A stretch of DNA of 64,000 nt from Myxococcales bacterium (GTDB lineage: Bacteria > Myxococcota_A > Polyangia > Polyangiales > JADJMO01). Position 1 is the stretch's first letter. Each line of letters opens with the position of its first letter. Shown here piece after piece: positions 40,602 to 50,015 of this stretch. The notes below the pieces were generated by a model. The model ran no database searches. It worked only from the letters and a program-made list of their open reading frames with translations, and was not told where the DNA came from. The position numbers and the translations under genes were made by a program. The stretch spans positions 119,769 through 183,768 of the forward strand of contig JADJMO010000020.1 of assembly GCA_016709545.1 (NCBI GenBank), given 5' to 3'.

Positions 40602-43445
40602 ATGTCGGCGCTCCTTCGCTTCCTCGCGACCACCCGTGGGCGGCTCGCCCTCGTGCTCCTGCCCGTGGTGCTGATCTACGGCGCGCTCCTCGTGAAGAGC
40701 CGCGGCGGGGTACGCCTCGAGAAGGGCATCCAGCTCGAAGCGCTGCGCATGCCGGACAGCGCGCCGGTCGGCGGCACGCTGCCCGTCGAGCTCACGTTCA
40801 GCACCCCGCAGGGGCTCGACCCGGAGACCTGGGTGTTCCTGCACATCGAGGCCACCGGCGAGGGCGCCGAGCGCAACTGCCGCATGATCTACGACCGCCC
40901 GGCGCCCGCGGGGCTGCTCGCGGGCACGTGGACGGCGGGGCCCGTCGTGCACAAGGTCGAGGTCCCGGTCCCGACGAGCTGCCGGCCCACCAAGTTCCGC
41001 GTGTTCTCCGGCCTCTGGAACCGCGGCACCGGCGCCCGGTACGAGGTCGTCGACCCCAAGTCCGTCGACAACCGCCTGCAGATCGCCACGGTCGCCATCG
41101 AGCCGACCGGCACGGCGATGCCGGAGCCCGTCACCACCTCGTCGAGCGGCCTCAAGCGCCGCATCCTCTCGCAGATCCTCGAGCCCTGGTACGGCTGGGC
41201 CGCGGGGCTCCTCGCGGCCGCGATCGCCGCGGTGTTCCTGAGCCGGCGGGTCGACGAGAAGCCCGACGACGAGACATCGCCGCTCCCGGTGGAGGTGCGC
41301 TGGGGCGCGTTCGCGGTGCCCTCGCTCGTGCTCGTGCTCGGCATCCTCGTGGTGCTCGAGTTCGTGAAGGACGACGCGTACATCTCGTTCCGCTACGCGC
41401 ACAACTTCGTCAAGGGCCACGGCCTCACGTTCAACCCCGGCGAGCGGCTCGAGGGCTACACCAACTTCCTCTGGACGCTGCTGCTCGTGCCGTTCGAGGC
41501 GCTCGGGTGGGACCTGTTCCAGGTGTGCGAGGTGCTCGGCACGCTGATCTCGATCGGCGTGATCGTGCTGATGACCTTCCACACGATCCGCCTGGATCGC
41601 GAGCGCAAGGAGCTCACGCAGCTGTGGGCCGCCATGTGGCTCGCCACCTCGAGCTCGTGGGTGCTCTGGGCCAAGAGCGGCCTCGAGCAGTGCCTCGCCG
41701 GCCTCCTGCCGCTCGCCGCCGCGTGGTTCCTGTTCAAGGCCCGCGAAGAGGAGGACGACGGGCGCGCGGTGAAGCTCGGCGCCTACGCCGGCCTGCTCGC
41801 CGCGCTCGCCGCGATGACCCGCCCCGAGCTGCACATGATCGGCGCCATCCTCGGCCTGCCGCTCGTGTGGGACGCGATCAAGGCGCGCAAGCTCCCGAAG
41901 CGCGGCGTGGTCTACGCGCTCGTGCTCATCGGCCTCACCGGCGCGTTCCACTTCTTCCGCTACCGCTACTACCACGCGCTCCTGCCCAACACGTTCTACG
42001 CCAAGACGGGCAAGAGCGACCTCATCTGGCGCGAGGGGCTCAACCAGCTCCACGAGATGTTCCTGTTCAACGACCTCGGGTACGTGGTCGTGCTCGTCCC
42101 GTTCGCCTTCATGACCAAGAAGCGGATGATCGAGAAGCTCGTGGCGCTGACCATCGCGGTCGCCTTCATGGTGTTCCTCGTGAAGGTCGGCGTCGACGAG
42201 ATGCAGTGGTTCCGCCTCTACCTGCCCGCTTTGCCGTTCCTCCTGATCCTGGCCGGCCTCGGCCTGCGCAACCTGCTCGACGCGGTGGGGGTCCTGATCA
42301 AGCGCGAGGGCCTCGTGCAGGCGGCGATCGGCTGGGCGCTGGTGGCGTTCGCCGGCTGGAACAGCTTCCAGTTCACGTTCAAGGAGCTCAACGGGTTCAA
42401 CGGCCACGCGGACCTCGCGGGCACCTACCACCCCGACCTCGGCAAGTTCATCACCCGCCACGAGCGCGCGGGCGGGCTCGTGGCGTTCCAGGACATGGGC
42501 TCGACGCCGTACCACGCGCCCGACATCGAGTTCCTCGACTTCATCGGCCTCACCGACGGCACGGTCGCGCGCGCGCGCCACGCCTACGGCCTGCACGCCT
42601 TCATCGCCAGCGACGAGGGCGGCAACCGCTTCAAGTACAACGCGGAGATGCGGGAGTACTTCTGGCGCCGCAACCCCGAGTGGGCGATCCTCACCGTGTA
42701 CCCGCCGCGCGACCAGGAGCAGGCGATCGCCGAGCGCTTCGGCCGCGACCCGACCCCGGCCTCGATCGGCAACGCCTACGCCAACAACAGCTTCCAGTTC
42801 GGCATCTGGGAAGACCCGCGCTTCCACGCGGGCTACGTGCACGTGCGCACCTGGCAGCGGTCGCGCGGGTACTACCTCTCGCTGTTCCGCCGCAAGGACC
42901 TCTGGGACCAGACCCCGGGCGAGGTGGTGTTCGACCAGCCGCCGCCCGGCGTGACCGGCGTGAAGGCCACGTTCGACGAGGGCCTCGAGCTGCTCGGCGG
43001 CACGCTCGATCCGCAGAACCCGATCCAGCGCCACGAGTTCTTCGTGACCACCTGGTGGAAGCTACCGGGGCCGCTCGGCAAGGACGTGCTGTTCTTCCTG
43101 CACGTCGCCAAGGAGGGCTACCAGGCGCCGATGGACCACGTCCCCGGCGACTCGATGTACCCCGCCGATCGCTGGCAGAAGGGCCAGATCCTCGAGGATC
43201 GCGTGCTCTTCCAGCTGCCCATCAACATGAAGCCCGGCACGTACAGCGTGTACATCGGCGCCTATCGCAAGAACGGCGACCGCTTCAAGGTGCTGACCGG
43301 CCCGAACGACGGCCAGCACCGCGTGCTCGTCGGCACCATCGAGGTGCGGCCCCTGCGGCCGTTCTTCCACCAGCTGATCCCGCCGACGGTGCCGGAGAAG
43401 ATGCGCAAGTACCCGGAGCGGATCCTCGACGGGAGGAAGCACTGA
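40602..43445 (+). CDS. GT-C glycosyltransferase, AftB-like, with flanking beta-sandwich domains
   Basis: 947 residues. A membrane anchor, then a beta-rich domain (about 40-150), ten or so membrane helices (about 200-600) and a C-terminal soluble part. The segment DDAYISFRYAHNFVKGHGL followed by FNPGERLEGYTNFLW at about 257-292 closely resembles the signature of AftB-type GT-C enzymes, which use polyprenyl-phosphate sugars; the paired Asp is the expected catalytic site. A second beta domain (LELLGGTLDPQNP and LFFLHVAKEG) repeats the N-terminal one. Probably decorates an envelope glycan on the periplasmic side. Sugar and acceptor unknown. Start ATG 40602. Confidence 0.7.
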   Translation: MSALLRFLATTRGRLALVLLPVVLIYGALLVKSRGGVRLEKGIQLEALRMPDSAPVGGTLPVELTFSTPQGLDPETWVFLHIEATGEGAERNCRMIYDRPAPAGLLAGTWTAGPVVHKVEVPVPTSCRPTKFRVFSGLWNRGTGARYEVVDPKSVDNRLQIATVAIEPTGTAMPEPVTTSSSGLKRRILSQILEPWYGWAAGLLAAAIAAVFLSRRVDEKPDDETSPLPVEVRWGAFAVPSLVLVLGILVVLEFVKDDAYISFRYAHNFVKGHGLTFNPGERLEGYTNFLWTLLLVPFEALGWDLFQVCEVLGTLISIGVIVLMTFHTIRLDRERKELTQLWAAMWLATSSSWVLWAKSGLEQCLAGLLPLAAAWFLFKAREEEDDGRAVKLGAYAGLLAALAAMTRPELHMIGAILGLPLVWDAIKARKLPKRGVVYALVLIGLTGAFHFFRYRYYHALLPNTFYAKTGKSDLIWREGLNQLHEMFLFNDLGYVVVLVPFAFMTKKRMIEKLVALTIAVAFMVFLVKVGVDEMQWFRLYLPALPFLLILAGLGLRNLLDAVGVLIKREGLVQAAIGWALVAFAGWNSFQFTFKELNGFNGHADLAGTYHPDLGKFITRHERAGGLVAFQDMGSTPYHAPDIEFLDFIGLTDGTVARARHAYGLHAFIASDEGGNRFKYNAEMREYFWRRNPEWAILTVYPPRDQEQAIAERFGRDPTPASIGNAYANNSFQFGIWEDPRFHAGYVHVRTWQRSRGYYLSLFRRKDLWDQTPGEVVFDQPPPGVTGVKATFDEGLELLGGTLDPQNPIQRHEFFVTTWWKLPGPLGKDVLFFLHVAKEGYQAPMDHVPGDSMYPADRWQKGQILEDRVLFQLPINMKPGTYSVYIGAYRKNGDRFKVLTGPNDGQHRVLVGTIEVRPLRPFFHQLIPPTVPEKMRKYPERILDGRKH

Positions 43446-44077
43446 TGCGCCCCTTCTGGTCCCTCCTGTTCGTCACCCTCGTGGGCTGCGGCAACGGTTG
43501 CCGAAAGCCCGAGCCCACGGTCGCAAGCGCGCCTTCCGCCTCGGCGAAGCCCTCGACGAGCGCCTCGGTCCCCGCCGACGCGATGGACGTCACCGCGCGC
43601 AGCAAGGCGGTGCTGGCGGCGCTCAAGGCGAAGGACGTCACGACCCTCGCCAGCTACGTACACCCGACCAAGGGCGTGCGCTTCTCGCCGTACGGCTACA
43701 TCGAGACCGAGGGCGGCGTGGTGCTGAAGCCCGCCGAGCTCACGCCCGCGATGACCGACGCCAAGAAGCTCACCTTCGGCGCCTACGACGGCAGCGGCCA
43801 GCCCATCGAGCTGAGCCTCGGCGAGTACTGGGCCGAGTTCGTATGGGACGTGGACTTCGCGGCCGGCAAGCTCGTGCTCGATCCGAAGGAGGCCCACGGC
43901 AACACCGTGCCGAACCACCGCGACGTCTACCCGACGGGGCAGGCGGTCGAGCTGTTCCTCGACGGCAACGACCCGGAGCACGACGGCATGGACTGGCGCG
44001 CGCTGCGCCTGGTGTTCGAGGCCCACGAGGGCGCGCTGAAGCTCGTGGCCATCGTCCACGACCAGTGGACGATTTAG
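43445..44077 (+). CDS. lipoprotein of unknown function
   Basis: 210 residues. Lipoprotein signal MRPFWSLLFVTLVGC gives lipidated Cys15, followed by a Ser/Ala/Pro linker. The mature part (HPTKGVRFSPYGYIETEG, TFGAYDGSGQPIELSLGEYW, LVFEAHEGALKLVAIVHDQWTI) looks like a compact alpha/beta NTF2- or DUF-type domain I cannot name. One-base overlap with the GT-C gene, so likely acting with it at the envelope. Three hairpins follow the stop. Confidence 0.7.
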   Translation: MRPFWSLLFVTLVGCGNGCRKPEPTVASAPSASAKPSTSASVPADAMDVTARSKAVLAALKAKDVTTLASYVHPTKGVRFSPYGYIETEGGVVLKPAELTPAMTDAKKLTFGAYDGSGQPIELSLGEYWAEFVWDVDFAAGKLVLDPKEAHGNTVPNHRDVYPTGQAVELFLDGNDPEHDGMDWRALRLVFEAHEGALKLVAIVHDQWTI

Positions 44078-44078
44078 T

Positions 44079-44142
44079 GCGGCCTTCGGCCGCGTCTCGC
44101 GCCCATTAGGGGCGCGTCCCGAGCGAAACTGTTTCGCTCGGG
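44079..44142 (+). terminator. cluster of three hairpins after the lipoprotein gene
   Basis: In order: GCGGCC-TTC-GGCCGC at 44079-44093, GCGCCC/GGGCGC at 44099-44115, and CCCGAGCGAAA-CTG-TTTCGCTCGGG at 44118-44142 (perfect eleven-base arms). The third is a strong terminator-like stem, but a T-rich stretch (CTTTCTTCTTTC) follows only some 30 bases later. Parts of this sequence recur degenerately to about 44235. Confidence 0.5.
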
Positions 44143-44263
44143 TCCCGGGGGTCCCGGGGTCCCGGACCCTTTCTTCTTTCTCCGGCCTGCGGCCGGTCCC
44201 ATGGGGCGCGACCCGCTGTTTCGCTCGGTACCCGCGGGCGCTGCGGATCCGGTGGGCGTAACC

Positions 44264-44282
44264 TTGTACAAACATGGTACAA
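44264..44282. promoter_or_regulatory. inverted repeat, operator candidate
   Basis: TTGTAC-N7-GTACAA, arms of six bases, ending eleven bases before the ATG at 44294. The spacing would suit a dimeric repressor overlapping the promoter or ribosome-binding region of the orphan gene. Confidence 0.45.
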
Positions 44283-44293
44283 CGGGGCGGCCG

Positions 44294-44788
44294 ATGAACG
44301 TCGTGGTTGCGCCGGGGTTCGAGGTCCAGGTCGAAGAGGACACGCCGAACCACTGGGTCGGTGCGTGGGGCGACCTCGTGCTGGTCTTCGCGTTCGCCGG
44401 CTCGAGCGACGACGTGGCCCACGTGTTCACGGCGGCCCGCATCGTCGAGGACCGCGCCCGCGTGGCGGGCAAGGCGAAGGTGCTGTTCGTGCTGCCGCCT
44501 CGTCACGCCCGGCCTCCGTCGGCGCGGGTGCGGAGCGCGATCCTGCAGGTGTCGCGTCGGCTCGCGAAGCAGACCGCGCGGCTCTCGGTCGTCGTCGCGG
44601 GCGAGGGCTTCGGGGCGGCGGTACACCGCGGCGCCGTCACCGGCGTGTTCACGCTGTTCCGCCCCGACCTGCCGATCAAGGTCGCGACCGACTTCCGCGA
44701 GGGCCTCCGATTCCTGCTCGGGGAAGACCACACCGCGATCGAGCCGCTGGTGGGCCTCTGCGAGCAGCGGGTCGCTCTCCGCGCGTGA
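44294..44788 (+). CDS. STAS-like orphan protein
   Basis: 164 residues. Beta/alpha pattern (HWVGAWGDLVLVFAFAGSS, KVLFVLPPRHARPPSARVRSAILQVSRRLAKQTARLSVVVAGEGFGAAVHRGAVTGVF) resembles the STAS-like orphans of myxobacteria in which a short strand-helix module is followed by a conserved SVV...GxGF. No catalytic motif. The ATG is immediately after a palindrome that could regulate it. Function unknown. Confidence 0.6.
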   Translation: MNVVVAPGFEVQVEEDTPNHWVGAWGDLVLVFAFAGSSDDVAHVFTAARIVEDRARVAGKAKVLFVLPPRHARPPSARVRSAILQVSRRLAKQTARLSVVVAGEGFGAAVHRGAVTGVFTLFRPDLPIKVATDFREGLRFLLGEDHTAIEPLVGLCEQRVALRA

Positions 44789-44824
44789 GCTTGCGAGGAC
44801 GCTGCGTGCACCGTAAGGAGGTGC

Positions 44825-45345
44825 ATGCCGCGTGTCGTCGCTCTCGTCGCGCTCGTCGTCGTGGGGAGCGCAGCGCGAGCGCGCGCGTGTGACGTCGAGG
44901 GGCCGAGCACCCCGGCGTCGCGTCCGCGACCGTCGTCGTACCGGCCGGGTTCGTCGGCTTCCGCTTCGGGCCGACCTTCGGCCTCCTCGTCGGCGCCGAG
45001 CTCACGGGCGCGCGCATCGGCCCGCGCGCGAGCTACGGGGGCTACGGCCGCGTCTTCGCGATCGACTCGCCGCGCGGCAGCACCTGGGACGTGGAAGCAG
45101 GCTTCGCCGGCGGTCCGTCGTTCGAGTCGGAGGCGTGCGCCGGGCGGAGGGTCGCCTTCGCGCGCGTGGGCCTCGCGCTCCGTGGCCCGCTCGACGCGCC
45201 CGACCGCACGTTCGCCGCGCGCGTCTCGACGATGGGCGCCGCGTTCTTCGCCGGCTTCCTCGGCCTCTCCATCCCGCTGGGTCGCGGCTTCTCCCCCGAG
45301 CTCTCGGTCGGCGTCGGCCTCGGCGTCCCCATCGAGGTGCACTAG
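44825..45345 (+). CDS. outer-membrane beta-barrel-like protein (frameshifted)
   Basis: About 173 residues. Signal peptide MPRVVALVALVVVGSAARARAC in frame 2; the mature part (VVVPAGFVGFRFGPTFGLLVGAELTG... GVGLGVPIEVH) is in frame 1, with alternating Gly/aromatic strands typical of small barrels. The break is near 44912 in a CCCC run where one base is missing. A strong Shine-Dalgarno AAGGAGGTG ends only two bases from the ATG, unusually close. Function unknown. Confidence 0.6.
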
Positions 45346-45370
45346 GGCGAGGTGCTACCCTTCCGTGGTC

Positions 45371-45964
45371 ATGAGGGCGGCAACGTCGAGCGATCCCACC
45401 CCGAACGCGCCCGCGGTCGAGCAAGCCTACGCCGCGATCCCCGCCACGATGATCGGCGAGATCCTCGACGGTGAGCTCCACGTGCTTCCGCGGCCGCGCC
45501 CTCGGCACGCGCGCGCCACGACGCGACTGGTGCGCGGCCTCGGGCCTTTCGACGACGAACCGGGCGAGCCCGGGGGCTGGGTGCTCCTCGTCGAGCCCGA
45601 GCTGCACCTCGGCCCGAAGCCCGACAAGATCGTCCCGGACCTCGTCGGATACCACCGCGACCGCCTGCCCGCGGCCGTGTTCGAAGAGGGCGCTGCGGGT
45701 GCGCTCACGATCGCGCCGGACTGGGCGTGCGAGGTCCTCTCCGAGGGAACCGAGCGGCTCGATCGCGGCGTGAAGATGCGCATCTACCGCCGCGAGGGCG
45801 TGCGGCACGTGTGGCTCCTGAGCCCGAGCCTCGAGACGCTCGAAGTGTATCGACTGGACGCTGGTCGCTGGACCCTGCTCGACACGTTCGAGGGTGATGC
45901 GGTGGTGCATGCGGAACCTTTCGAGGCGCTCCCGCTGGCGCTCGGCGCCCTGTTCGCGAAGTGA
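45371..45964 (+). CDS. Uma2 family (DUF820) endonuclease-like protein
   Basis: 197 residues of the Uma2/DUF820 family, a PD-(D/E)XK nuclease-fold group. GEILDGELHVLPRPRPRHA and VLLVEPELHLGPKPDKIVPDLVGYHRDRLP carry the fold's acidic residues, followed by APDWACEVLSEGTERLDRGVKMRIYRREGVRHVWLLSPSLETLEVYRL. Members occur in many copies in GC-rich bacteria, and their role is not settled. ATG at 45371. Convergent with queE. Confidence 0.8.
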   Translation: MRAATSSDPTPNAPAVEQAYAAIPATMIGEILDGELHVLPRPRPRHARATTRLVRGLGPFDDEPGEPGGWVLLVEPELHLGPKPDKIVPDLVGYHRDRLPAAVFEEGAAGALTIAPDWACEVLSEGTERLDRGVKMRIYRREGVRHVWLLSPSLETLEVYRLDAGRWTLLDTFEGDAVVHAEPFEALPLALGALFAK

Positions 45965-45986
45965 AGCAATCCAGACTCGAGGTGAC

Positions 45987-46679
45987 TCAGACCCCGCGCG
46001 CCGCCGCCGGCCACACGTGCTTGTGCACCTGCAGCTGGAAGCGCGCCGGCACGCGGTCCTCGAGCATCCAGGCCACGAGGTCCTTGGGATCGAGCGACCC
46101 GAAGACGGCCGAGAGCAGCACGTGGCCCGCGCGCGCGGCGAGGTCGTGCTCGCGGATCACCGCGCGCGCCCACTCGTAGTCGGCGCGATCGGCGAGCACG
46201 AACTTCACCTCGTCCCGCTGGCCGAGGTGCGCGACGTTGTCCCAGTGGTTGCGCGCGACCTCGCCGCTGCCCGGCGCCTTCAGATCGACGATGCGGTGCA
46301 CGCGCGGGTCGACCGCGCCGATGTCGCGCTCGCCGCTCGTCTCGAGCAGCACGGTGCGCCCCGCGTCCGCGAGCGCCGTCATCAGGGGCAGGGCGGCCGG
46401 CTGCAGGAGCGGCTCTCCACCGGTCAGCTCCACGAGCGGCGTCGCGTGTGTGAGCGCGTCGGCGAGCACCTCGCGCCACGGCCTCCGGGTGCCCTCGTAG
46501 AAGGCGTGCTCGGTGTCGCACCAGCGGCAGCGAAGGTTGCACCCGGTGAGCCGCACGAACGTGCACGGCACGCCGACGAACGAGCTCTCGCCCTGCACGC
46601 TCTCGTAGATCTCGTGCACGACCAGCGTCTCGGGCACGTGCCGAGGCAGGCTCTTGCGCAGCGCGGTCGACTTCGACAC
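45987..46679 (-). CDS. queE: 7-carboxy-7-deazaguanine synthase
   Basis: 230 residues. Radical SAM enzyme of the queuosine/7-deazaguanine pathway: ring contraction of 6-carboxy-tetrahydropterin. Cluster cysteines Cys47, Cys51 and Cys54 in GCNLRCRWCDTE; ELTGGEPLLQ and ETSGERDIG follow. Start EIYESVQGESSFVGVPCTFVRL is diagnostic for QueE. Start is GTG 46679. No queC, queD or tgt is adjacent. 37 bases precede it to tatA on the same strand. Confidence 0.9.
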   Translation of the reverse strand: MSKSTALRKSLPRHVPETLVVHEIYESVQGESSFVGVPCTFVRLTGCNLRCRWCDTEHAFYEGTRRPWREVLADALTHATPLVELTGGEPLLQPAALPLMTALADAGRTVLLETSGERDIGAVDPRVHRIVDLKAPGSGEVARNHWDNVAHLGQRDEVKFVLADRADYEWARAVIREHDLAARAGHVLLSAVFGSLDPKDLVAWMLEDRVPARFQLQVHKHVWPAAARGV

Positions 46680-46716
46680 GACGAACCTCCCTCTGATCGG
46701 AAGAGGGAGCCCGATC

Positions 46717-46929
46717 TCAGCCCTTGGATTCCTTGGGCTTGGCGGGCGGGGTCTTCTCGTCCTTCACGTCGGCGGCCGCTTTGTCCTCTTCGTCGGACTC
46801 GCGCATGCCCTTCTTGAAGTTCTTGATGCCTTCGCCCATGCCCTTGCCGATGTCCGCGAGCTTGCCGCCGCCGAACAGGATCAGCGCGAGCAGGCAGATG
46901 AGCAGGATCTCCGTGGTGCCGAGGCCCAT
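46717..46929 (-). CDS. tatA: twin-arginine translocase TatA
   Basis: 70 residues. One N-terminal membrane helix (TTEILLICLLALILFGGGKLADIGKGMGEGIKNFKKGM) followed by an amphipathic helix and a charged tail: the standard TatA/TatE pattern, with the FGGGKL motif at the end of the helix. Forms the translocation pore for folded proteins. tatB and tatC are not in the window. Divergent from the ABC-F gene, sharing about 80 bases of upstream DNA. Confidence 0.9.
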   Translation of the reverse strand: MGLGTTEILLICLLALILFGGGKLADIGKGMGEGIKNFKKGMRESDEEDKAAADVKDEKTPPAKPKESKG

Positions 46930-47011
46930 GGGCTCGATCTAGCACCGGGTGCCCACACCCGCAAACACTGTGCAGCACGACACGCCCGAGTGCTACACAG
47001 CCGTCCTTCCG

Positions 47012-48963
47012 ATGGCGCCGCCGACGCAACATCTGCTGCAGGTCGACGATCTCACCTTTGGCTACGGCGCGGATCGCCTCTTCGAGGGCGTGGCGTTCTC
47101 GCTCTCGGCCGGAGATCGGGTGGCCCTCGTCGCCCCCAATGGGGCAGGAAAGTCCACCCTGCTCCGCCTGCTCGCGGGTGAGCTCCCGCCCGACGGGGGC
47201 CGCGTCGTGCGTCGCAAGGACGCGACCATGGGCTACTACCGGCAGTCGCACGAGCTCGACCTCGCGGCCGGCACCATCGACGTGATGGACGCGTTCCTCG
47301 CCGGCTTCGGCGAGGTGGTCGCGCTCCGCCATCGCCTCGCCGAGGCGCGCGAGAACCTCGCGCACGCCGCCGACGCCGACGTCGCGCTCGCGCAGCTCAC
47401 CCGCCTCGAGGACGAGTACCACCTCGCGCACGGCGACGATCTCGAGCGCAAGATCGAGATGCTCGCGCACAAGCTCGGCTTCGCCGACCAGGACCTCTCG
47501 CGGTCGGTCACGAGCCTCTCGGGTGGCGAGCGCGGGCGCCTGCTCCTCGGCACCGTGCTCGCGCGCGAACCGGACATCCTCCTGCTCGACGAGCCCACCA
47601 ACCACCTCGATCTCGAGACCATCACCTGGCTCGAGCAGCACCTCCGCGGCCTGCGCAGCGCGATCCTGCTCGTGAGCCACGACCGTCGCTTCCTCGACAA
47701 GGTCACGACGGCCACCTGCGAGCTCGGCCGCACGAGCTTCCGCACGTACCCCGTGCCCTACGGGCCATACGTGGAGCAGCGCGCCGCCGATCTCGAGCGC
47801 GAGCGCGCCCTCGTGGAGCGCCAGCAGGCGTACATCGACAAGACCGAGGACTTCATCCGCAAGAACATCGCGGGGCAGAAGACCAAGCAGGCGCAGTCGC
47901 GCCGCAAGATGCTCGACAAGCTCGACAAGCTCGAGCGCCCCGAGGACGTGTGGGCCGAGGCCCAGAAGCTCCGGCTCCGGTTCGCCGAGGCGCCGCGGTC
48001 GGGCGACATCGTGCTCGAGGCCAAGGGCCTCTCCGCCGAGCGCGGGGGTAGGTGCTGTTCTCGGGCCTCGATCTGCTGGTGCGGCGCGGAGATCGCGTGG
48101 GCATCGTGGGCCCGAACGGCGCGGGCAAGAGCACGCTGCTCAAGATGCTGGCCGGCAAGGGCGACCCGGTGCTCGACAAGGGCTCGGTGCGCCGCGGCTC
48201 GAACCTGGCGACGGGCTTCTTCGACCAGCACCTCGGCGAGCTCGATCCGAGCAAGACCTCGGTCGAGGAGGTGCGCTCGATCCGCGGTGACCTCAACGTC
48301 GAGGCCGCGCGCCAGTACCTCGCGCGCTTCCGCATCACGGGCGACGACGCGCTGCGATCGATCAGCGGCTTCTCCGGCGGAGAGCGGTCGCGCCTCGCGC
48401 TGGCCAAGCTGCTCCTCGAGCCGCGCAACCTGCTGTTCCTCGACGAGCCGACCAACCACCTCGACATCCCGGCCTGCGAGATCCTCGAGGAGGCGCTCGC
48501 CGAGGGCTTCGACGGCACACTGCTGCTCGTCTCCCACGACCGGCAGTTCCTCGAGACGGTGACCACTCGCCTCGTCGTGGTGGGCGATGGCAAGGCGGAG
48601 GTGCTGCCGGGTGGGTACGCCGACTTCGCCTCTCGTCGCGAGGCTCCCGCGCCCTCTTCAGCACCGAAGGAGGCCAAGCCCGCCAAGGTGGCCCCGGTCG
48701 ACGAGGGCAAGGCCGAGTTCGCGGCCCGTCGCGCCGCCTCACGCGAGGTCGAGCGCAAGAAGCGCCGGGTGGGCGAGCTCGAGGCGGCGATTGCGAAGGC
48801 CGAGGTCGACCTCGCCGCCATGCGCGCCGCCCTGGCGGAGGACCCCAAGGGCGACTGGGCGACCCTGGCCGAACGGGCAGAGCAAGAAAGGTCCGCCTCG
48901 CGCGCGCTCGATGCAATGCTAGAAGAGTGGTCTCGGTTGTCAGTGGAGGTCGCCGGCCTCTAG
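47012..48963 (+). CDS. ABC-F family ATPase (frameshifted)
   Basis: About 650 residues with two ABC domains and no membrane helix. First: APNGAGKSTLLRLL (Walker A), SLSGGERGRLLLG (signature), LLLDEPTNHLDLETITW (Walker B). Second: GPNGAGKSTLLKMLAG, GFSGGERSRLALAKLLL and LFLDEPTNHLDIPA. A linker rich in Glu/Arg/Lys lies between. The frame breaks near 48048, between the two domains, where one G is missing from GGTAGG(G)TG. A charged C-terminal coiled coil (ASREVERKKRRVGELEAAIAKAEVDLAAM) resembles Uup. ABC-F proteins act on ribosomes. Start ATG 47012. Confidence 0.85.
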
Positions 48964-48983
48964 CTGCCTGCGCCGCAACCAGC

Positions 48984-49792
48984 ATGAGCATGAACGCCAC
49001 GTCAGGTCCCTCGCATCGCGCTCCGCGTTCGCTCCGTCTCTGGGCTTCTGTCCTCGCGGCCTCGCTGGGCCTCGCCGTCCTGTCCGGGGGCTGCCGCAAG
49101 ACGGCGCCGGCCTCCGCGCAGCCCGATCCGGCCGCCTCCGGGGCCGCGGCGTTGCCGCCCCTGGTCGTAAAGCCGGCCGCACAGGGCCTCACCTTCAGCT
49201 ACATCACCACCGACGGCGGGTTCCAGCTCGCCCACAGCGTCACCGACGTCCCGCTCGAGGCCCGCGACGCGGTCCGGGTCTGGTCTGGAGATCAGCGGCG
49301 ACGGCATCGCCGGGCCCTGGGTCTACGTGGCCGATCTGCGGGTGGCGCTGCCTGACGGCACCCTGCAAGGTCGAGACCATGCTGCGCGAGGCCTTCGAGA
49401 AGATGGCCGCCGATCGCCGCGGCAAGAAGGGGCTGGCCGACAAGGGCGTGGGCGACAAAGGCCCGCCGTCCGAGCCCAAGGGGCCGAAACCCGGCGGCAT
49501 CGAGGCTCCGGGGCCCAAAGCCGGGGCCGCCCAGGTCATCCTCTACGGCGCCGACTGGTGCAAGCCCTGCCACGCCGCCGAGGCGTACATGAAGAAGCGG
49601 GGCATCCCGTACACCCACAAGGACATCGACGACCCCAACGTGAACGAGGAAATGCGCGACAAACTCGCGGCCGCGGGCCTCAAGAGCGGCTCGATCCCGG
49701 TGTTCGACGTGGGGGGCAAGATCCTCGTGGGATTCTCCGAGGACAGCCTCGACACGGCCTGGGCCGCCGTGAACAAGGGCGCCAAGAACTAA
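48984..49792 (+). CDS. lipoprotein with glutaredoxin-like domain (two frameshifts)
   Basis: Repaired length about 270 residues. The N-terminus (LWASVLAASLGLAVLSGGC) is a lipoprotein signal. The middle (LEISGDGIAGPWVYVADLRVALPDG) is beta-rich. The C-terminus has YGADWCKPCHAAEAYMKKRGIPYTHKDIDD and GSIPVFDVGGKILVGFS, a glutaredoxin/thioredoxin fold with a CKPC redox pair. Frame breaks lie near 49284 and 49370. A membrane-anchored thiol oxidoreductase in the periplasm is likely. The start follows the ABC-F stop by 20 bases. Confidence 0.65.
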
Positions 49793-49806
49793 CCGCAGAT
49801 CGGCCC

Positions 49807-49836
49807 TTGACCGGGCCTTCACCGGGTTGGTACGGT
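49807..49836 (+). promoter_or_regulatory. promoter candidate for the aconitase-like gene
   Basis: TTGACC and TACGGT with an 18-base spacer, about 180 bases before the ATG at 50016. The -35 box is good and the -10 box moderate. The stretch to 50015 otherwise holds imperfect inverted repeats around TTCCC...GGGAA (49848-49869) but no recognised gene. Confidence 0.35.
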
Positions 49837-50015
49837 CGGCGCCCGTCGTTCCCGGGGATTTCCGCGGGAAAGACGGTTCTGTTTTCCGAATGCAGTGCTG
49901 GCGCCGCATCCGCCGGCCGGCCCTCTCCGCCTCCCTTGGGCGTCGAGGTCCGGGCGCTGGACGGCGACGGAGGCGACCAAGGATGCGCGCGCGAGCAGGG
50001 GATCCCCCCCGCACG

